Shown: positions 45,801 to 55,403, counted from the stretch's first letter. The stretch: DNA of 64,000 nucleotides from Tigriopus japonicus (GCA_010645155.1 CM021321.1:3837359-3901358); one strand, 5' to 3'. Notes: generated from the sequence alone by a model not told the origin. Translations and numbers: made by a program.

Positions 45801-48800
45801 GAAATGTTAGGAAAGAAGCAACATGCACGATTTCACCTAGATGCTTTCATTTAACGCTCATCACACGTGGCCAAGAGTGCAATTTAACAAGTAGGGTTTA
45901 AGATCACAACTATGGGGGACAACCACAAACGAGGTTCTTACCTTGACTGGCTTGTCTGGGAGTCCGCATCAATATCTCATTCTCTGTGCCATCCGCTTCA
46001 ACATCCTTGTCCCAATTCTCCCATACAGACAAAAAGTCCTCGGCATCCCCACTCCATTCCTCCTCTGTAGCAGGATCCTGGAAATACCCACCTGATGATG
46101 ATCCAGAGGTTTTTCTCTCTGAAGGTTGAACCATGAGATCAGGTTGTTGATTAGTGGACTCTAATCTCGGATCCGTTGGCAGGCTTTGATTGAAGAGACG
46201 CCGAGCTCGATCCGAATGAATGTCGTACTCCATGTCATTACAGAGATCCGTTGTACACATACAGACCTAATGGGCCAGATCAAAAGAGTTGAGACGCGTG
46301 ATGGAATCGATAAATTAGGATTCGTATAATCCGATTTACCTTGACAGGAGAGCGCCGCTTGGGCTGGAAGTCACATTCCCTCTGGGGAAATATCTGAGCC
46401 CCTCTCAAACCGGGCAACGTATCGCTGACGGGATAGCAGCCCCGGAGGCTCGCTACAAATCAAAGTGGACATTCATATTGTGTTCTTTTCAGAAGTCAAA
46501 TATTTGCCCATCTCACCTGAGCCTTTTTTGTAAAGACGCTTGAATACCACACAAGCTTCGTTGATTCCGCATTGTTCCACTTGGGATTGTTGTGAAGGAT
46601 CACAGTCCTTCACATTTCTGGCACTGTCTGCGAGTGTTCCACATCTGTAGCAAGATAACCCCGTGGCTGAAATGAAACGTAATAATGTTGAGAGTTAATT
46701 TTCTTGAACAACCCACAGATCACTGCAGACCCCGTCAAGATAAAATCTTGTTATGACTTAATGGCCTTCCTAATAGCCTTGGCATTTATTAGCTACAGAG
46801 GGAGAATAGTTTCCTGTTCGAGGAAGTCGATGAATTTTGCAACTCCTCTCAAGCGTAAAGCTCAAAAGTTTGACCAATTTTGGCGTGGCCATTTCAGGCC
46901 CTGAGTTCATCCAAGACCTTTCAGACAAACAGAGAGGTGGGCATTAATTTAATGGGCACCCTAGCAATAAAAGACAGATGGCCAAACGCTGCAAAGACGA
47001 AAGCGAGATCGAATGACTTGCTGACACACTTTCAATTTCTATGTTTCCCAATAAGGTAAAAAGCAAAAAAATGTTGCATCGCTTTTTCCATTAATTTTAT
47101 AGCGCCCTTCAGAGTTGCAAATACATTTTCATAAATGACGAAAGGTAGAATGGAAACAAAGTGGCCTTTTAATGGTTCAAAATTCAAAGTGTACTTTAGA
47201 TTAAAGTGGATAAGGTGACATATGAATTGGATAGATTACAATTAGAAGATGGAGCTTGTCTTCGAACAAAACCGACTGCCACTCAATTTTCCTAGCCAAC
47301 ATTTTGTTGCCGACTTGCATAATGCTCGTTCGCCTCATTGGAGGCCAATTAGAATCACAATAACGTGGCTGTAACTGTTCACTTTGAGGCGGGTTCATCC
47401 CGTCCGTCACGCTAACAAACCATGTCTTAAAGATGTCTTTCAATTACAACCAATCTGTCAATGACACTCCGCATGATTCAAATCCTCTTCACGAATTACT
47501 TGACAAAATGAGCGCAAAAGAATGGACTTCTTAATACTTTCTGTCAGCTGACTTACTTCAGACATGGCTATAGAGGATTTTGATTCAAGTTCACAAACTC
47601 ACCGATAGATGGTACTAAAGGGAAGGGCAGTTCTCATTTCCGCCTTTTAATATTATCTATAAAAGAAGATTTTTAGCGTCTATAGAACAATGCTTGGCTT
47701 GAATTATGGTACGTTTTGGAATGCGTTTGTCCTACTTTTTGGTGACGAAGGCAAAAAGGAGTCAATGTCGAGAGCATGTCATCAAATATTGGTTTTTGAT
47801 TCAATGATGCTAAGTCACGAATTACTTTCGATGAGACAGAAGTTTATTTCCTCGAAGATTGAATCCTCGTGATTGGATTTAATAACTCATTCATCATCAT
47901 GTGTGTGCAATAATCACTAGTTCTCATTTTAAGATGGAGAAAAACTCGCCTTAAAAAGCAATATTTTTAAAGCTTACGTTTAATAAAAGTAGACGTTAGA
48001 GGCCAAGAGACATCTTTCTTACATAATCAGATTGGTCTTCCTTGATGTCTATTTATGGTACTTTAGATCAGGGGTTCTCATAAACGTGGGAATGGAGGGT
48101 TGCCAAAAAAATTCTTTCATGTTTTTTCGATGCCTGAAAACCTGCTCAAAATTTCCTGATAAGAGTTAAAAGGTGAACAACTTTCACAGCATATTTTTTT
48201 CCAAATATATGCAATGACGTAAATATTGAGGTATTCTATGCCAAGATATTTGGATTCGGCATACTGATGTTTCAAGTATTTGTGTGAGACATGTTTAACG
48301 TATAAAAATGGCATTTTATTTTGTATGTACTCGTACTGGCTCGAATGCACATTTCATCTCTGATATTTCAGGAAAGACTATGTAAATTGAGTTGAGAACC
48401 CCTGATCAAGACGAACATGTAAAGTCATTCATGTTATCATAAAAGTTGTGAATCTTTCCAAACACCAAACGAGACCACCAAATCAGGATTAGGTCTGTAA
48501 GCTCAAGTACTAAGCTTACTTAAGTACTATACGGAGACTGTTTAGAGATTGTCTTGAAAGTGGGCTCCATGAATCTTTGATGCCTTCCCAAAAACGCGGT
48601 GGAGGTCTTTTTGATTCTCATTCAAGCACAAAAAGCTCTAAATTTACGCTTTTAGAAACGAAAATGCTAGGCCATAAAATTTCAAAAGTTTTGATGACTA
48701 CATTCAATTGTGTTCATTGGTCAAATAAGATATGGTATAGGAATGTCTGAATTGTTTCCATTGTTTCAAATGCCTCATCTCGATATTCAATGGCATCTTT

Positions 48801-51800
48801 GGCCAAGTCCATAGAAATCTTCGTGAACCGTTAGTATTTGATGCGATAGAAGAAACAAAAAGTTTGCGAATGCTTCCCCATTTGGACACGAATCTCATCA
48901 AAGACGATCCTTTATGGCCTGCCATTTATTGGAATGAAGCACTAGCACCGTAATTAAAGCCGTCTTTCAGTCAATGGACTCAGGGAAGGGGATTCAATTT
49001 CTTCGATTCACTCACCTCGAAAACTCCCCCATCTCCTATTTGAATATACCCTCTACGAAAAAAGCTTCAAAGAGAACACCTTCGATCGTAAATGGTCGAG
49101 TCATAAAGTAATTTTGGTCAAATTTCTCAAAGTGTGCCCATAGTTACGATTGTTCAGTTTCCTGTGATATCCAATTCCAGTCTTGACGGGAAGAAAATGC
49201 AACAAGAACAAGTGCTTGTCTGGACGGATTAAAACTATACCAGGTACATTCGAGAATAGTAAAATCCAAACCAGTTCATCATCGAATAAAAACCACCACC
49301 AGCCATGATGTAAATTCAAGGTAGTTTTCCACTGTCTGTGTGGGTTTTTAGGGTGGTTCTGTTTCGGGGATAAAAACGACGGTCGGGGAGCATACATGCA
49401 TTGTTGGAGGTTGTTGATAATTTCCGAATTTTTTGTCACTCCAGAAAAGGCACTTCTCGTGATTCTTTCAAGGGTGTTATGTAATAAAATGGGCCCAATT
49501 TAGTGAAGGACCGTTACGAGGCTGAATTTGAGGAAGCCCATTGTCCAAGGATTTGATTTGTGACACCTAAAAGAATTGTATTAGAGGCGATATACCCAAA
49601 CAGCTACAAGAATCATCCATCAAGGTACGAGTTTCAAAACAAACGAAGCGTTACTAAAGCAATCAGACGTTATCTTCCCAAACAAGTTCGTAAGCAGACG
49701 CCTTTACTTTTGGGAGGGAAAAGTCCATAAAGATAGAGGAACAAGGAAAGACACCTCAAGCCCTGGACATGCAAAGATTTCTTTTGCCTATAATTTGTCT
49801 CTTTCTTGTTGAGGAACTTATGCAGGTAGGAGGGATGCTTGTACGTATTGGTCCTATTTTGGTTGGCAAAATACCATTTTGCCTGCTAACATTAACTATG
49901 AGCTACACCATGCAAAGGGTAATTTTCTCTTCAAATGCAAACGTACATGATCAAATTATGATATTCAAAGAGAAACTCGTTGGATTTTTCTTAGGTTTTG
50001 CAAAAGGGTACAAACAGGATGAGTGCACTTGCACTACAAATAAGCTGGATATAAAAATAATCCGCTAACTAAAATATCCTTACAGAGCGTATTGACATAA
50101 GAATTCGCTTCGATAAGCGAAAAATGTTGTTGTTGACCGGTATTAATCTGGAATTTGGGTTTGAATGTACCGGAACGGTAAGAACATTGACGAGAAATCG
50201 GCCAAAATTTGATTTCTAGAAAATCGGAGAAGAAAACTGGTGACACAGCTTTGAGGCATAGATCATAAGTCAAAGTCAGGGTCCAAATCTGATGACATAC
50301 TGATAGTGAGGTGAATCTTGAAAGCCACTTTTAAATGAGCAAGTCAGTCCTGCCTTGTTCATTCAGTTCAGTGAGCTCACTTAATTCAAGAGAAAGTTCT
50401 TGACCAGACAATTCTGAGGCTTATAAATGAGTACGTGCCACACCCAACGGTGCAGTTCTAGATTTGAAATGAGACGTTCTTTTTCGATCAACGCACAAAA
50501 AATATTGGTACTAATTTCAAACTGATTTTATCCCAGGTAACATAAGACTGCCGTTGCGTGTGTCAAAATGGATTTCCAATCTCGATTGATGTTACTGAGC
50601 CAGACCCAATTAGGGCACTGGATGTTTTATCAAGCGTTGAAAAGACCAATTGCTTTCGCTTTGATTGATCCGTCACGAAGACAATGGCATCGTCGTCCAC
50701 GTCTTGAGAAAATGTTTGCGCTCTTGTTCCCAATTAACGGTTTCAACTTGTTTCGGGGATCCTGCATCAACACATTGCTTTGTTAACATGTTTGTATCGT
50801 TAATTTGACGTATTGAAGAGATCGTTTCTTTAGATCCATTGATTCCGTTGTTTTGTAGAGTGACGTGAATCGAACCATTTGCAATGCGAAGTTTAAGTTA
50901 ATTGTTGAAATAGGCCAGTAAACCATGATTAGGCATCATTTGAGCCATAGTGCTGATGTCGACCCCACCCTAAACGTTGCAGACTTGAATCACTGATGGT
51001 TGTTCTGACATGATCATCAGAGATCAATTTCGATCATTTATACGGTGTTTCTTGTCATTCATTCAGTGAACATCCATGCCTCATCTTAGCAACACTGTAT
51101 CTCAAAATGTCAGTGGCTCTTTGCTTCTGTTACTTTTTGTTATGAAATATTCTACAACGATTTATTCCTGGTCCAGCAGTTTCGTTATTTTACATTAGAA
51201 GAAGAAAATCAAAAAAGACTCTTGCCAGTAAATTTAAAGCGGAAGGTCTTTGAAGAAGTTGAGACTCTCTGAATCTAAGGAGGTAAAGGAGGAGGTCAAA
51301 TCCTTTGAGAAAACAGTAAAAAAGATTTGATCATTTCCACAAGATTGATTTGATGAATTCCACAAGATTGATTTGATGAATTCCACAAGATTGAATTGAC
51401 AAGTGACACACTAGATCAGGAGATAAATTCCTTGCTCTAATTCTAGCGATCAAAAACTTGGGTCTTTCAGGAGAAACTTTGAAGGAGCACGGCAAATTTT
51501 GGCTTTATATCATTTACGCTTTCGCATCCCTGACGTAAGTTTGTCACACGTGGTTGAAACAGCCGCCAAACTCAACTTGCACCGAAAAAAGTTCTCATAC
51601 CCATAAAAACAACGTTTGTGATTGCAATCGTTTCTTGGGAGGCATTCCTCAAATTATCAAATGCCCAAGACTCTTATCAAATAGTAGGGAGTACGTGATC
51701 TCGGAGACCTTCTTGTCTCTTCCTTTCATCAGGATAGGCCCACATCATTTACCCAAGAACCTCGAAAGTCTGGACAAATGGGGGGCCTGGTTACCTAACC

Positions 51801-54800
51801 CTGCTTGGATTCATTTGTTTTATTTGCACAGGATGTCAAAGATCATTACTCATGTGTGTATTTTTCAGTTTGTCAGGGCAGAACAAAGACTCGTTGCCCG
51901 GCCTCTTCATTCGTCAACGACCCTCTTTTGCAGTTGACGTACAAAAAGTCGTGTGAGCTCATGGGCGTTTCTGCATAAATTAATCCAAGGACACGATGAT
52001 TTCACTTCCTTGACACGTACTTTTATTCACCTTTCAGGCTATTTGTCCTAGATATTGAGAGCGATTTCGAGCCGTCAAAGGAAGACCTATGTTGGTGACC
52101 AGTTTGGCAGTGCATCGCATCCAAATCTGGCTCGATTTTTGCTTGCATGCACAGGTTGCGAATGCCATACAGGTGTCATCCACTGTCATTCACTCAAGTA
52201 GAAGAGCACCCCATAAATTCCAGGTATGTCTTCAAGACTCTTGGATTGTCAAACGAGCTTTTTTATCCCATGTACATGGATTTGGTACTTGTAGACCTAT
52301 GGCTTGCCAAAGTAGAAATAGAATCAAACGAAAGAAAAAGTCTTCTAGAAATGCTTGACAAGATGAAATGTAATCGAAGAAGCACATTCTATGGGTCAAA
52401 AGTCCATTTTCCTAGCCTTTGGCAGCTTTCTTATAATGAGGCCGAATTAGCATAAAACTAACCTCTGGCCAAAAGATTTGAGCTCCTTCAAAAATCTTTG
52501 GGTGAATGAGTTGAAAAGAAAACGAGTCTCGTAAATCCACTAGCCAGACTAATGAGTACATAATTTCTCCCAGACCTTCCTTCAGTTCTCTTGTAGCAAT
52601 TTGTGTCGAGATCTTTGTCTCAATTTGAGGGAGGGGTCTGGGCTACTTAAAACTCGGGCCTCTTGGCAATGCAACACTTTGATTTCAGCTCCACTTTTAT
52701 GGGTGTCAATGACCACCAACCAACACCTTGGGGATCTTTGCTCACTCCTACGTACTACATTGTCTCATAGTGTATTACGTCTCTGACGAGAAGAAGCCTT
52801 GGAAACACGTGGACATTTCGTTTTGTTTACCATTGCACCCAAACCATCAAAGAGTGGGGTTCGAAAACAAGCTCAGCGTGAGAGCACCCAACTTTCAACA
52901 AAGCCAAAGCCAAGTACCAAACATCGTAGAAGATTCTTTTCCAGATCTCAATCTTCTTCCGAGATCAATCAACTCTCCGTTTGCGATTCATCATTTTTGC
53001 ACGGCACGTTGGGCCCCGACGATGAACAAATTCCTGGGCGGATGAAATCTTGATGGACCACCTCCTTATACTACAATGTCAAGGAACTGCTCAGTTCTTC
53101 TTTCCAACTCAACTTCAATTGAACCCGTTGTCGTTTTTAGTTAGACCTACTTCGGTTTGGTTCTAATGGAATTTGCAGATAAGAAGCGTTGGATTCGGAG
53201 AGCCTCTTTGCCAAATATGCCTACAAGAGGCATGTGGATGGCTGGAGGCCTGCACACCACAAAACGAGTCACGAGAAACTAGCTCGACCGAATGGATTTG
53301 ACGTTGTCATTGAGATTCAATTTGACTGTTGCATTGGCGTCGAGGAGGTTGTGATTAAATTAGCCGAACAATGGCACCGAGTCCAATGAAAAATGGGGCT
53401 AGGACAGGGTTAAAGTGGGCTAAATCGGAATGAGTGTAGAGTGAATTAGGAAATGTACGAATAACGGTGAAAGGGCAATACTTGGTCGGTCGGTCTGTTT
53501 GTCTATGGTAGAAATTGCGTTTCGGCTGCCAAATAGTTGCCATTTCTTATCTTGGAGTTGACGTTTTCAGACTGGGGTTTGGCACCCATGCTGTTTGAAA
53601 GTCGAAGAAGATGGTGCCTGTCAAAGTTGGAGAGGACTGTCATTGTGACTAGAATCAAGATTGACATTTTGGAAAAAGATCGGTTTGTGCTTGCTTCCGT
53701 TGGCATTAATTAAAGCTTAGATGGACTGGAAATTGCAACTAATGCATACTGGCTCAATGGTTTTGGCAGGGGAAGAATCACTGATTATCTCTTTTTGCAA
53801 TCGATACAGAAGCCTAGAATTCACAACGACCCTGGAATTTGTTTTTGGGTCTAGTTTCGAATTCGACACCTAGTAGAAACTTTGAACTCAAATTTCCTTG
53901 AACTCTGAAATGGCGTTATAATTTATACATAGAAGGTAAATAAGTAGGAAAGGGTTTCTGTTGGAAAAGTGCAACTGAAATTTCGCGTTTGATTGTCATC
54001 AAGTATGAAGAGAGGGAATAAAACAACTGAAAGAATAGTTTCTAAGAAAACTTTATCTTCATTCTTTCCAAAGTTTCTTCAGATGTGCAATGAAATAAGC
54101 CTATTAAGGAGGCTGAACATCCATCTTAAAGGTCATTAGCGAAAGAGATTCTACTAAACACATCGTGTTCCAAATTGAGTCATCGATAATGATAACAATT
54201 GTTGTTTGATAATTGTTAATTGATAACAATTGAAAAAAAAAATCCAAAATCCAACAGTTTCATGATTAGATACTTATTTTCAGAACAATATGAATTGAGC
54301 GGTCGAAAATATGTAGTTAGTCTATAAATATTCATTTCAAATATTTAGCCATTTTGAGCGTATTAAAAAAAAGAAAATTTCAAAAAATGTCAATTATTTT
54401 TCAGAAAGCTTTAGTTTTAAATATTTCTTAGATATTTAGGTGTGATTTGGATACCTTGTGAAATGTTTTAATGTAATTTACTTAAATAGAAATAAAATAT
54501 TGACCCTTCAATTCCTAAATATTTTTGGCTACTCTAGTTATATAAACAAAACGAAAAAAACTCGCTGAATCAAGATATGAACGTCTACAAAACATTTTTG
54601 GAGTGTTTGATGAAGCTTCAAGTTTACAAAAGCACACACATTCATCTGCATCTTTTGACCTATTCTCTTCATGATCTGTCGAAAGATCTCACCATCACAT
54701 TGGGAAACAACTAAAAGAAAACGTGGTATCCTGCAGACTCCAAATTTCTCCCTTCTTCCACCCAATAATAATAACTTCAGATGCTTATAATGCGATTTCA

Positions 54801-55334
54801 CCCTCCTTGTGTTCCAAAACTTGGACATCATCAATCCTCGCCTCAAAAGGTGAGTGTCCGAAAAGACTCAACCGGTTTGGCTCATCCACAAAAACGGACA
54901 ACGAGATTGATTCCAGCCAACACGACAACTCAAATTCCAAACCACTTTTCTTCAAACGGACCATTGTCACGTACCAAACATATTAGAAAACAATAATTGA
55001 CCAGGAACTGGCAATGAATTGTTCCATGAATTTGTGGTCGGTTAGTTGATCAAAGAGACAACAGATGAGGTTTTAAGCCTCACTTTGCATGTCGAAACGA
55101 GGATGATTACATGCGTCCATTTCCCAAGGAAGTGAACATCATTTTCTTGAGACTTTTGTCAATTGCATCCGCTCTAACTGAATACTCAAAGCTAACGCGG
55201 ATGGGTCATTCATTCTCCTTGGAACCATTAAAGCGACTATTGTCAACGTCCCACGACTTACCCGTGTGAATGAGGCCCAATAAAAATGCAATCGAGCACA
55301 AAGTTGACACGGTCGAATACATTTTCAGCCTCAT
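30443..55334 (-). CDS. Secreted mosaic protein: 5 LU, 5 TSP1, 2 novel domains, mucin, C-type lectin (19 coding exons)
   Basis: Nineteen minus-strand exons join with matching phase at every junction: 55334-55262, 46666-46517, 46452-46340, 46266-45942, 45718-45560, 45483-45301, 45069-44887, 44805-44510, 44215-43936, 43873-43700, 43284-43111, 39819-38320, 37428-37186, 35102-34942, 34828-34648, 34610-33015, 32101-31952, 31844-31494, 30870-30443. The total is 6720 nt (2239 residues plus stop). Order of parts: signal peptide; LU1; acidic linker; LU2; linker; TSP1-1; unnamed domain copy 1; TSP1-2; TSP1-3; Thr-rich mucin with poly-Thr; TSP1-4; unnamed domain copy 2; TSP1-5; LU3; LU4; Pro/Thr/Arg linker; LU5; Pro/Gln linker; C-type lectin-like domain. 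There is no membrane segment, so it is predicted to be secreted. LU and TSP1 domains bind proteins or glycans in extracellular matrix; the function here is unknown. Fourteen of 18 introns are phase 1. Weakest points: the exon 8/9 junction, the 8.6-kb first coding intron, and possible extra exons (for example in the N gap). It could be split into two or more transcripts. Confidence 0.7.
30957..31198 (-). mobile_element. tRNA-derived SINE in the last intron of the mosaic gene
   Basis: On the minus strand the head starts ggagacgtggtgtagtggat, with an A-box-like TGGTGTAGTGG and a B-box-like GGTTCAATTCT. A body of about 165 bp follows and ends in nine A (plus 30957-30965). The acceptor and T stems do not pair properly, so it is not a functional tRNA. 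The body and tail differ from the SINE at 6703-6863, so it is a second family. Confidence 0.65.
31494..31844 (-). CDS. Mosaic exon 18: second half of LU5 and Pro/Gln-rich linker
   Basis: 351 nt, phase 1-1, acceptor tttttttcctag, donor tttg|gtaagt. R-E-C-F-S-T-T-I-L-L-G-P-I ... A-C-L-C-T-T-N-L-C-N completes LU5; about 65 Pro/Gln-rich residues follow (P-P-P-T-P-R-P-V-Q-P-P-Q). Confidence 0.85.
31952..32101 (-). CDS. Mosaic exon 17: first half of LU5
   Basis: 150 nt, phase 1-1, acceptor tatcctgcag, donor cgag|gtaaca. G-A-L-Q-C-F-N-C-G-S-L-F ... C-K-P-G-E-A-C-L-M-Y-S-W-E-K-S-S. Confidence 0.85.
32102..33014 (-). other. Mosaic gene intron 16 (0.9 kb)
   Basis: No exon or repeat supported. Confidence 0.5.
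33015..34610 (-). CDS. Mosaic exon 16: TSP1-5, LU3, LU4 and Pro/Thr/Arg-rich linker
   Basis: 1596 nt, phase 1-1, acceptor tctatgtag, donor ggag|gtaagc. Order: Thr/Pro linker; TSP1 (D-C-E-W-S-Q-Y-G-P-W-S-T-C-S-S-P-C-N); Thr-rich linker; LU3 (V-K-C-F-S-C-G-S-L-F ... A-C-I-C-T-D-D-F-C-N); linker; LU4 (V-L-C-H-Q-C-G-S-L-F ... A-C-V-C-D-T-D-L-C-N); a tail of T-T-T-Q-R-P words and E-P-R-P-G-P hexapeptide repeats. Both LU domains lack the phase-1 intron that splits LU1, LU2 and LU5 after the W-x-K-S region, implying intron loss here. Confidence 0.9.
34648..34828 (-). CDS. Mosaic exon 15: unnamed domain copy 2, C-terminal part
   Basis: 181 nt, phase 0 in, phase 1 out; acceptor attggctttcag, donor gaag|gtgaga. 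L-E-L-W-V-M-G-P-E-L-G, S-P-C-V-H-D-E, W-L-Y-A-S-R-A-S-V-W, D-R-S-L-T-V-K-C. The ending V-W...L-T-V-K-C matches P-W...V-V-V-E-C in exon 10. Confidence 0.8.
34942..35102 (-). CDS. Mosaic exon 14: unnamed domain copy 2, N-terminal part
   Basis: 161 nt, phase 1 in, phase 0 out; acceptor ccattttcag, donor cca|gtaagt. Q-C-C-D-R-V-V-V-R-A-T-G then Y-L-G-T-Y-R-R-I, S-N-Y-N-G-H-V-A-Y and L-Y-M-Y-Y-Y-A-S-P. It parallels exon 9 (Y-R-I-S, P-V-Y-K, Y-I-F-W). Confidence 0.8.
35103..37185 (-). other. Mosaic gene intron 13 (2.1 kb)
   Basis: No exon or repeat supported; small open frames on both strands lack domains. Confidence 0.5.
37186..37428 (-). CDS. Mosaic exon 13: Ser-rich linker and TSP1-4
   Basis: 243 nt, phase 1-1, acceptor tcattttccag, donor gcag|gtcggt. 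T-D-S-S-S-S-K-S-A-A-S-D-R linker, then L-D-C-Q-W-S-D-Y-G-E-W-S-T-C-S-K-P-C-G ... R-I-C-N-R-Q-E-C. Missed by simple start-to-stop frames, because its frame contains no Met at the 5' end. Pro replaces Ser/Thr in the O-fucosylation motif. Confidence 0.85.
38320..39819 (-). CDS. Mosaic exon 12: TSP1-3 and Thr-rich mucin segment
   Basis: 1500 nt, phase 1-1, acceptor cctctaatag, donor ctca|gtgagt. TSP1: V-D-C-R-W-T-D-W-G-N-W-T-T-C-T-Q-S-C-G-E-G ... R-T-C-N-L-Q-E-C-P, with the O-fucosylation motif C-T-Q-S-C-G and tightly spaced Trp residues. About 440 Thr/Ser-rich residues without Cys follow, including an almost pure Thr run of some 65 residues, encoded by mixed ACN triplets at about 38890-39085. 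Expected to be densely O-glycosylated. Confidence 0.85.
38890..39085. repeat. Triplet repeat (GTT/GTN on plus) encoding poly-Thr
   Basis: Long stretch of gttgttgttgtngtngt words; on the coding (minus) strand all are Thr ACN codons. Short sub-blocks such as ggttgtagtagttgtcgtcg recur at about 60-bp spacing, so the run grew partly by duplication of larger units. A plus-strand open frame here reads as poly-Val and is a shadow. Confidence 0.9.
39820..43110 (-). other. Mosaic gene intron 11 (3.3 kb) with N gap
   Basis: No exon seen in the readable part. The gap at 39912-40673 (762 bp) could hide a domain cassette without breaking the frame, since phase-1 exons can be skipped or added. Confidence 0.5.
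39912..40673. other. Assembly gap (N)
   Basis: 762 N inside intron 11 of the mosaic gene. Confidence 1.
43111..43284 (-). CDS. Mosaic exon 11: TSP1-2
   Basis: 174 nt, phase 1-1, a single-domain cassette. V-D-C-L-W-S-N-Y-G-D-W-S-S-C-S-V-S-C-G-R-G, then G-G-R-S-C-Q-G and R-P-C-L-S-R-A-C-P. C-S-V-S-C-G is a canonical O-fucosylation motif. Donor ccag|gttagt. The acceptor could be 43284 (aatag) or 43278 (gcccag), both in phase. Confidence 0.85.
43700..43873 (-). CDS. Mosaic exon 10: unnamed domain copy 1, C-terminal part
   Basis: 174 nt, phase 1-1, acceptor ctgttttccag, donor caag|gtttga. G-L-D-S-D-E-P-W-Q-G-P-W-E-R-G-V-V-V-E-C-V-K-D closes the domain; the remainder is a Ser/Pro/Asn linker. The intron before it is only 62 bp. 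The frame could run on to TAG at 43663, but phase favours the donor. Confidence 0.75.
43936..44215 (-). CDS. Mosaic exon 9: unnamed domain copy 1, N-terminal part
   Basis: 280 nt. Encodes D-V-I-C-P-S-I-N-V-L-G-A, C-D-G-E-Y-R-I-S, W-A-P-E-R-P-V-Y-K-H, R-Y-I-F-W-N-A-G-G-L-G-W-S-I-G-K. This Y...P-V-Y-K...Y-I-F-W...G-W-x-I-G layout is an extracellular domain I have no Pfam name for; copy 2 is exons 14-15. The donor agga|gtacgt gives phase 1. The acceptor (ttaagtaag) has a poor pyrimidine tract, so the left edge is uncertain. Confidence 0.7.
44510..44805 (-). CDS. Mosaic exon 8: linker and TSP1-1
   Basis: Acceptor aaacaatgcag, phase 1. A 35-residue linker is followed by a thrombospondin type 1 repeat: M-D-C-K-W-S-D-F-T-Q-W-S-G-C-S-K-S-C-N, then R-N-G-G-K-H-C, and R-F-C-N-I-Q-Q-C-P. 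The O-fucosylation motif is imperfect (C-S-K-S-C-N, not C-G). The donor tca|gtaaaa (phase 0) fits exon 9; an alternative ctc|gtaagg at 44530 looks better but breaks frame with it. Confidence 0.7.
44887..45069 (-). CDS. Mosaic exon 7: polar linker
   Basis: 183 nt, phase 1-1, acceptor cattctttccag, donor ccg|gtaaga. About 61 residues, Arg/Asn/Ser-rich (S-R-L-N-D-R-L-R-Q-F-P-F-F-Q-N-S), without Cys; no domain recognised. Called coding because the frame is open and the phases match both neighbours. Confidence 0.65.
45301..45483 (-). CDS. Mosaic exon 6: second half of LU2
   Basis: 183 nt, phase 1-1. R-E-C-F-P-T-V-A-P-L-G...R-A-C-I-C-T-S-N-L-C-N-D completes a ten-Cys LU domain. The donor aagg|gtaaac (phase 1) is preferred over cag|gttagc at 45194, because only phase 1 joins exon 7 in frame. 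Confidence 0.75.
45560..45718 (-). CDS. Mosaic exon 5: first half of LU2
   Basis: 159 nt, phase 1-1. G-L-E-C-Y-S-C-G-S-L-F-N-F then C-P-P-G-H-G-C-L-L-Y-T-W-K-K-S. The acceptor is uncertain between 45718 (tataaag) and 45712 (ggtgaag); both keep frame and both have weak pyrimidine tracts. Confidence 0.75.
45942..46266 (-). CDS. Mosaic exon 4: end of LU1 and acidic linker
   Basis: 325 nt. Starts with the LU signature V-C-M-C-T-T-D-L-C-N-D, then an approximately 95-residue Ser/Glu/Asp-rich linker (E-E-E-W-S-G-D-A-E-D-F) without Cys. Donor caag|gtaaga, phase 1. Confidence 0.8.
46340..46452 (-). CDS. Mosaic exon 3: middle of LU1
   Basis: 113 nt, phase 1 in, phase 0 out (aag|gtaaat). Encodes R-G-C-Y-P-V-S-D-T-L-P-G and R-E-C-D-F. 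Only in LU1 is the second half split again, before the terminal C-x-C-x5-C-N motif. Confidence 0.8.
46517..46666 (-). CDS. Mosaic exon 2: first half of LU1
   Basis: 150 nt, phase 1-1. Begins G-L-S-C-Y-R-C-G-T-L and ends at K-K-G-S with donor tcag|gtgaga. C-x2-C-G-T/S-L followed by C...C-G-x-N-E-A-C-V-V-F is the N-terminal half of the LU (Ly6/uPAR three-finger-like) pattern repeated five times in this gene. Same length as exon 17. Confidence 0.85.
48069..48404. mobile_element. hAT-like MITE (CAGGGGTTCTCA ends)
   Basis: 336 bp. The ends CAGGGGTTCTCA and TGAGAACCCCTG are perfect 12-bp inverted repeats of hAT type (gat/atc outside extends the symmetry). No coding capacity. Lies in intron 1 of the mosaic gene. 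Confidence 0.8.
51335..51403 (+). repeat. 23-bp tandem repeat, three copies
   Basis: ttccacaagattgatttgat then gaa, starting at 51335, 51358 and 51381; the third copy has a substitution (gaattga). Confidence 0.85.
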
Positions 55335-55403
55335 GTTGAACTCGACACCTCCTCAGATATTCCTTTAGTTCCTACGTCGAATTGTTCATGGTGAAGGTCA
55401 CAC
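55262..55403 (-). CDS. Mosaic gene exon 1: 5'-UTR end and signal peptide
   Basis: The minus strand has a good acceptor (tatattttttcag) before 55403, 69 nt of leader, then ATG at 55334. It encodes a 24-residue signal peptide (S-T-L-C-S-I-A-F-L-L-G-L-I-H-T) and ends phase 1 at ACG G|gtaagt. Joining to exon 2 gives ...L-I-H-T-A-T-G-L-S-C-Y, a plausible cleavage site just before the first LU Cys. The acceptor implies a further upstream non-coding exon. Phase, cleavage site and donor support this link across an 8.6-kb intron. Confidence 0.65.
55372..55389 (-). promoter_or_regulatory. Short upstream ORF in the mosaic gene leader
   Basis: In the presumed 5' leader, ATG at 55389 opens a five-codon frame (M-N-N-S-T) ending in TAG at 55372, 37 nt before the main ATG. 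If this exon is transcribed, the small uORF could lower translation. Confidence 0.35.

Larger units (their letters stand above)
46667..55261 (-). other. Mosaic gene intron 1 (8.6 kb)
   Basis: Bounded by G|gtaagt and tttcatttcag. It contains a hAT-like MITE (48069-48404) and a 23-bp triplicated repeat (51335-51403). Open frames at 51.5-53.7 kb on both strands have no recognisable domain, and I do not call them genes. An unrelated small gene nested here cannot be excluded. Confidence 0.5.

Noticed and set aside
52147..53053. Plus-strand frames of 84-105 residues in mosaic intron 1
   Set aside because: Overlapping alternative frames with no recognised domain and no consistent splice signals.
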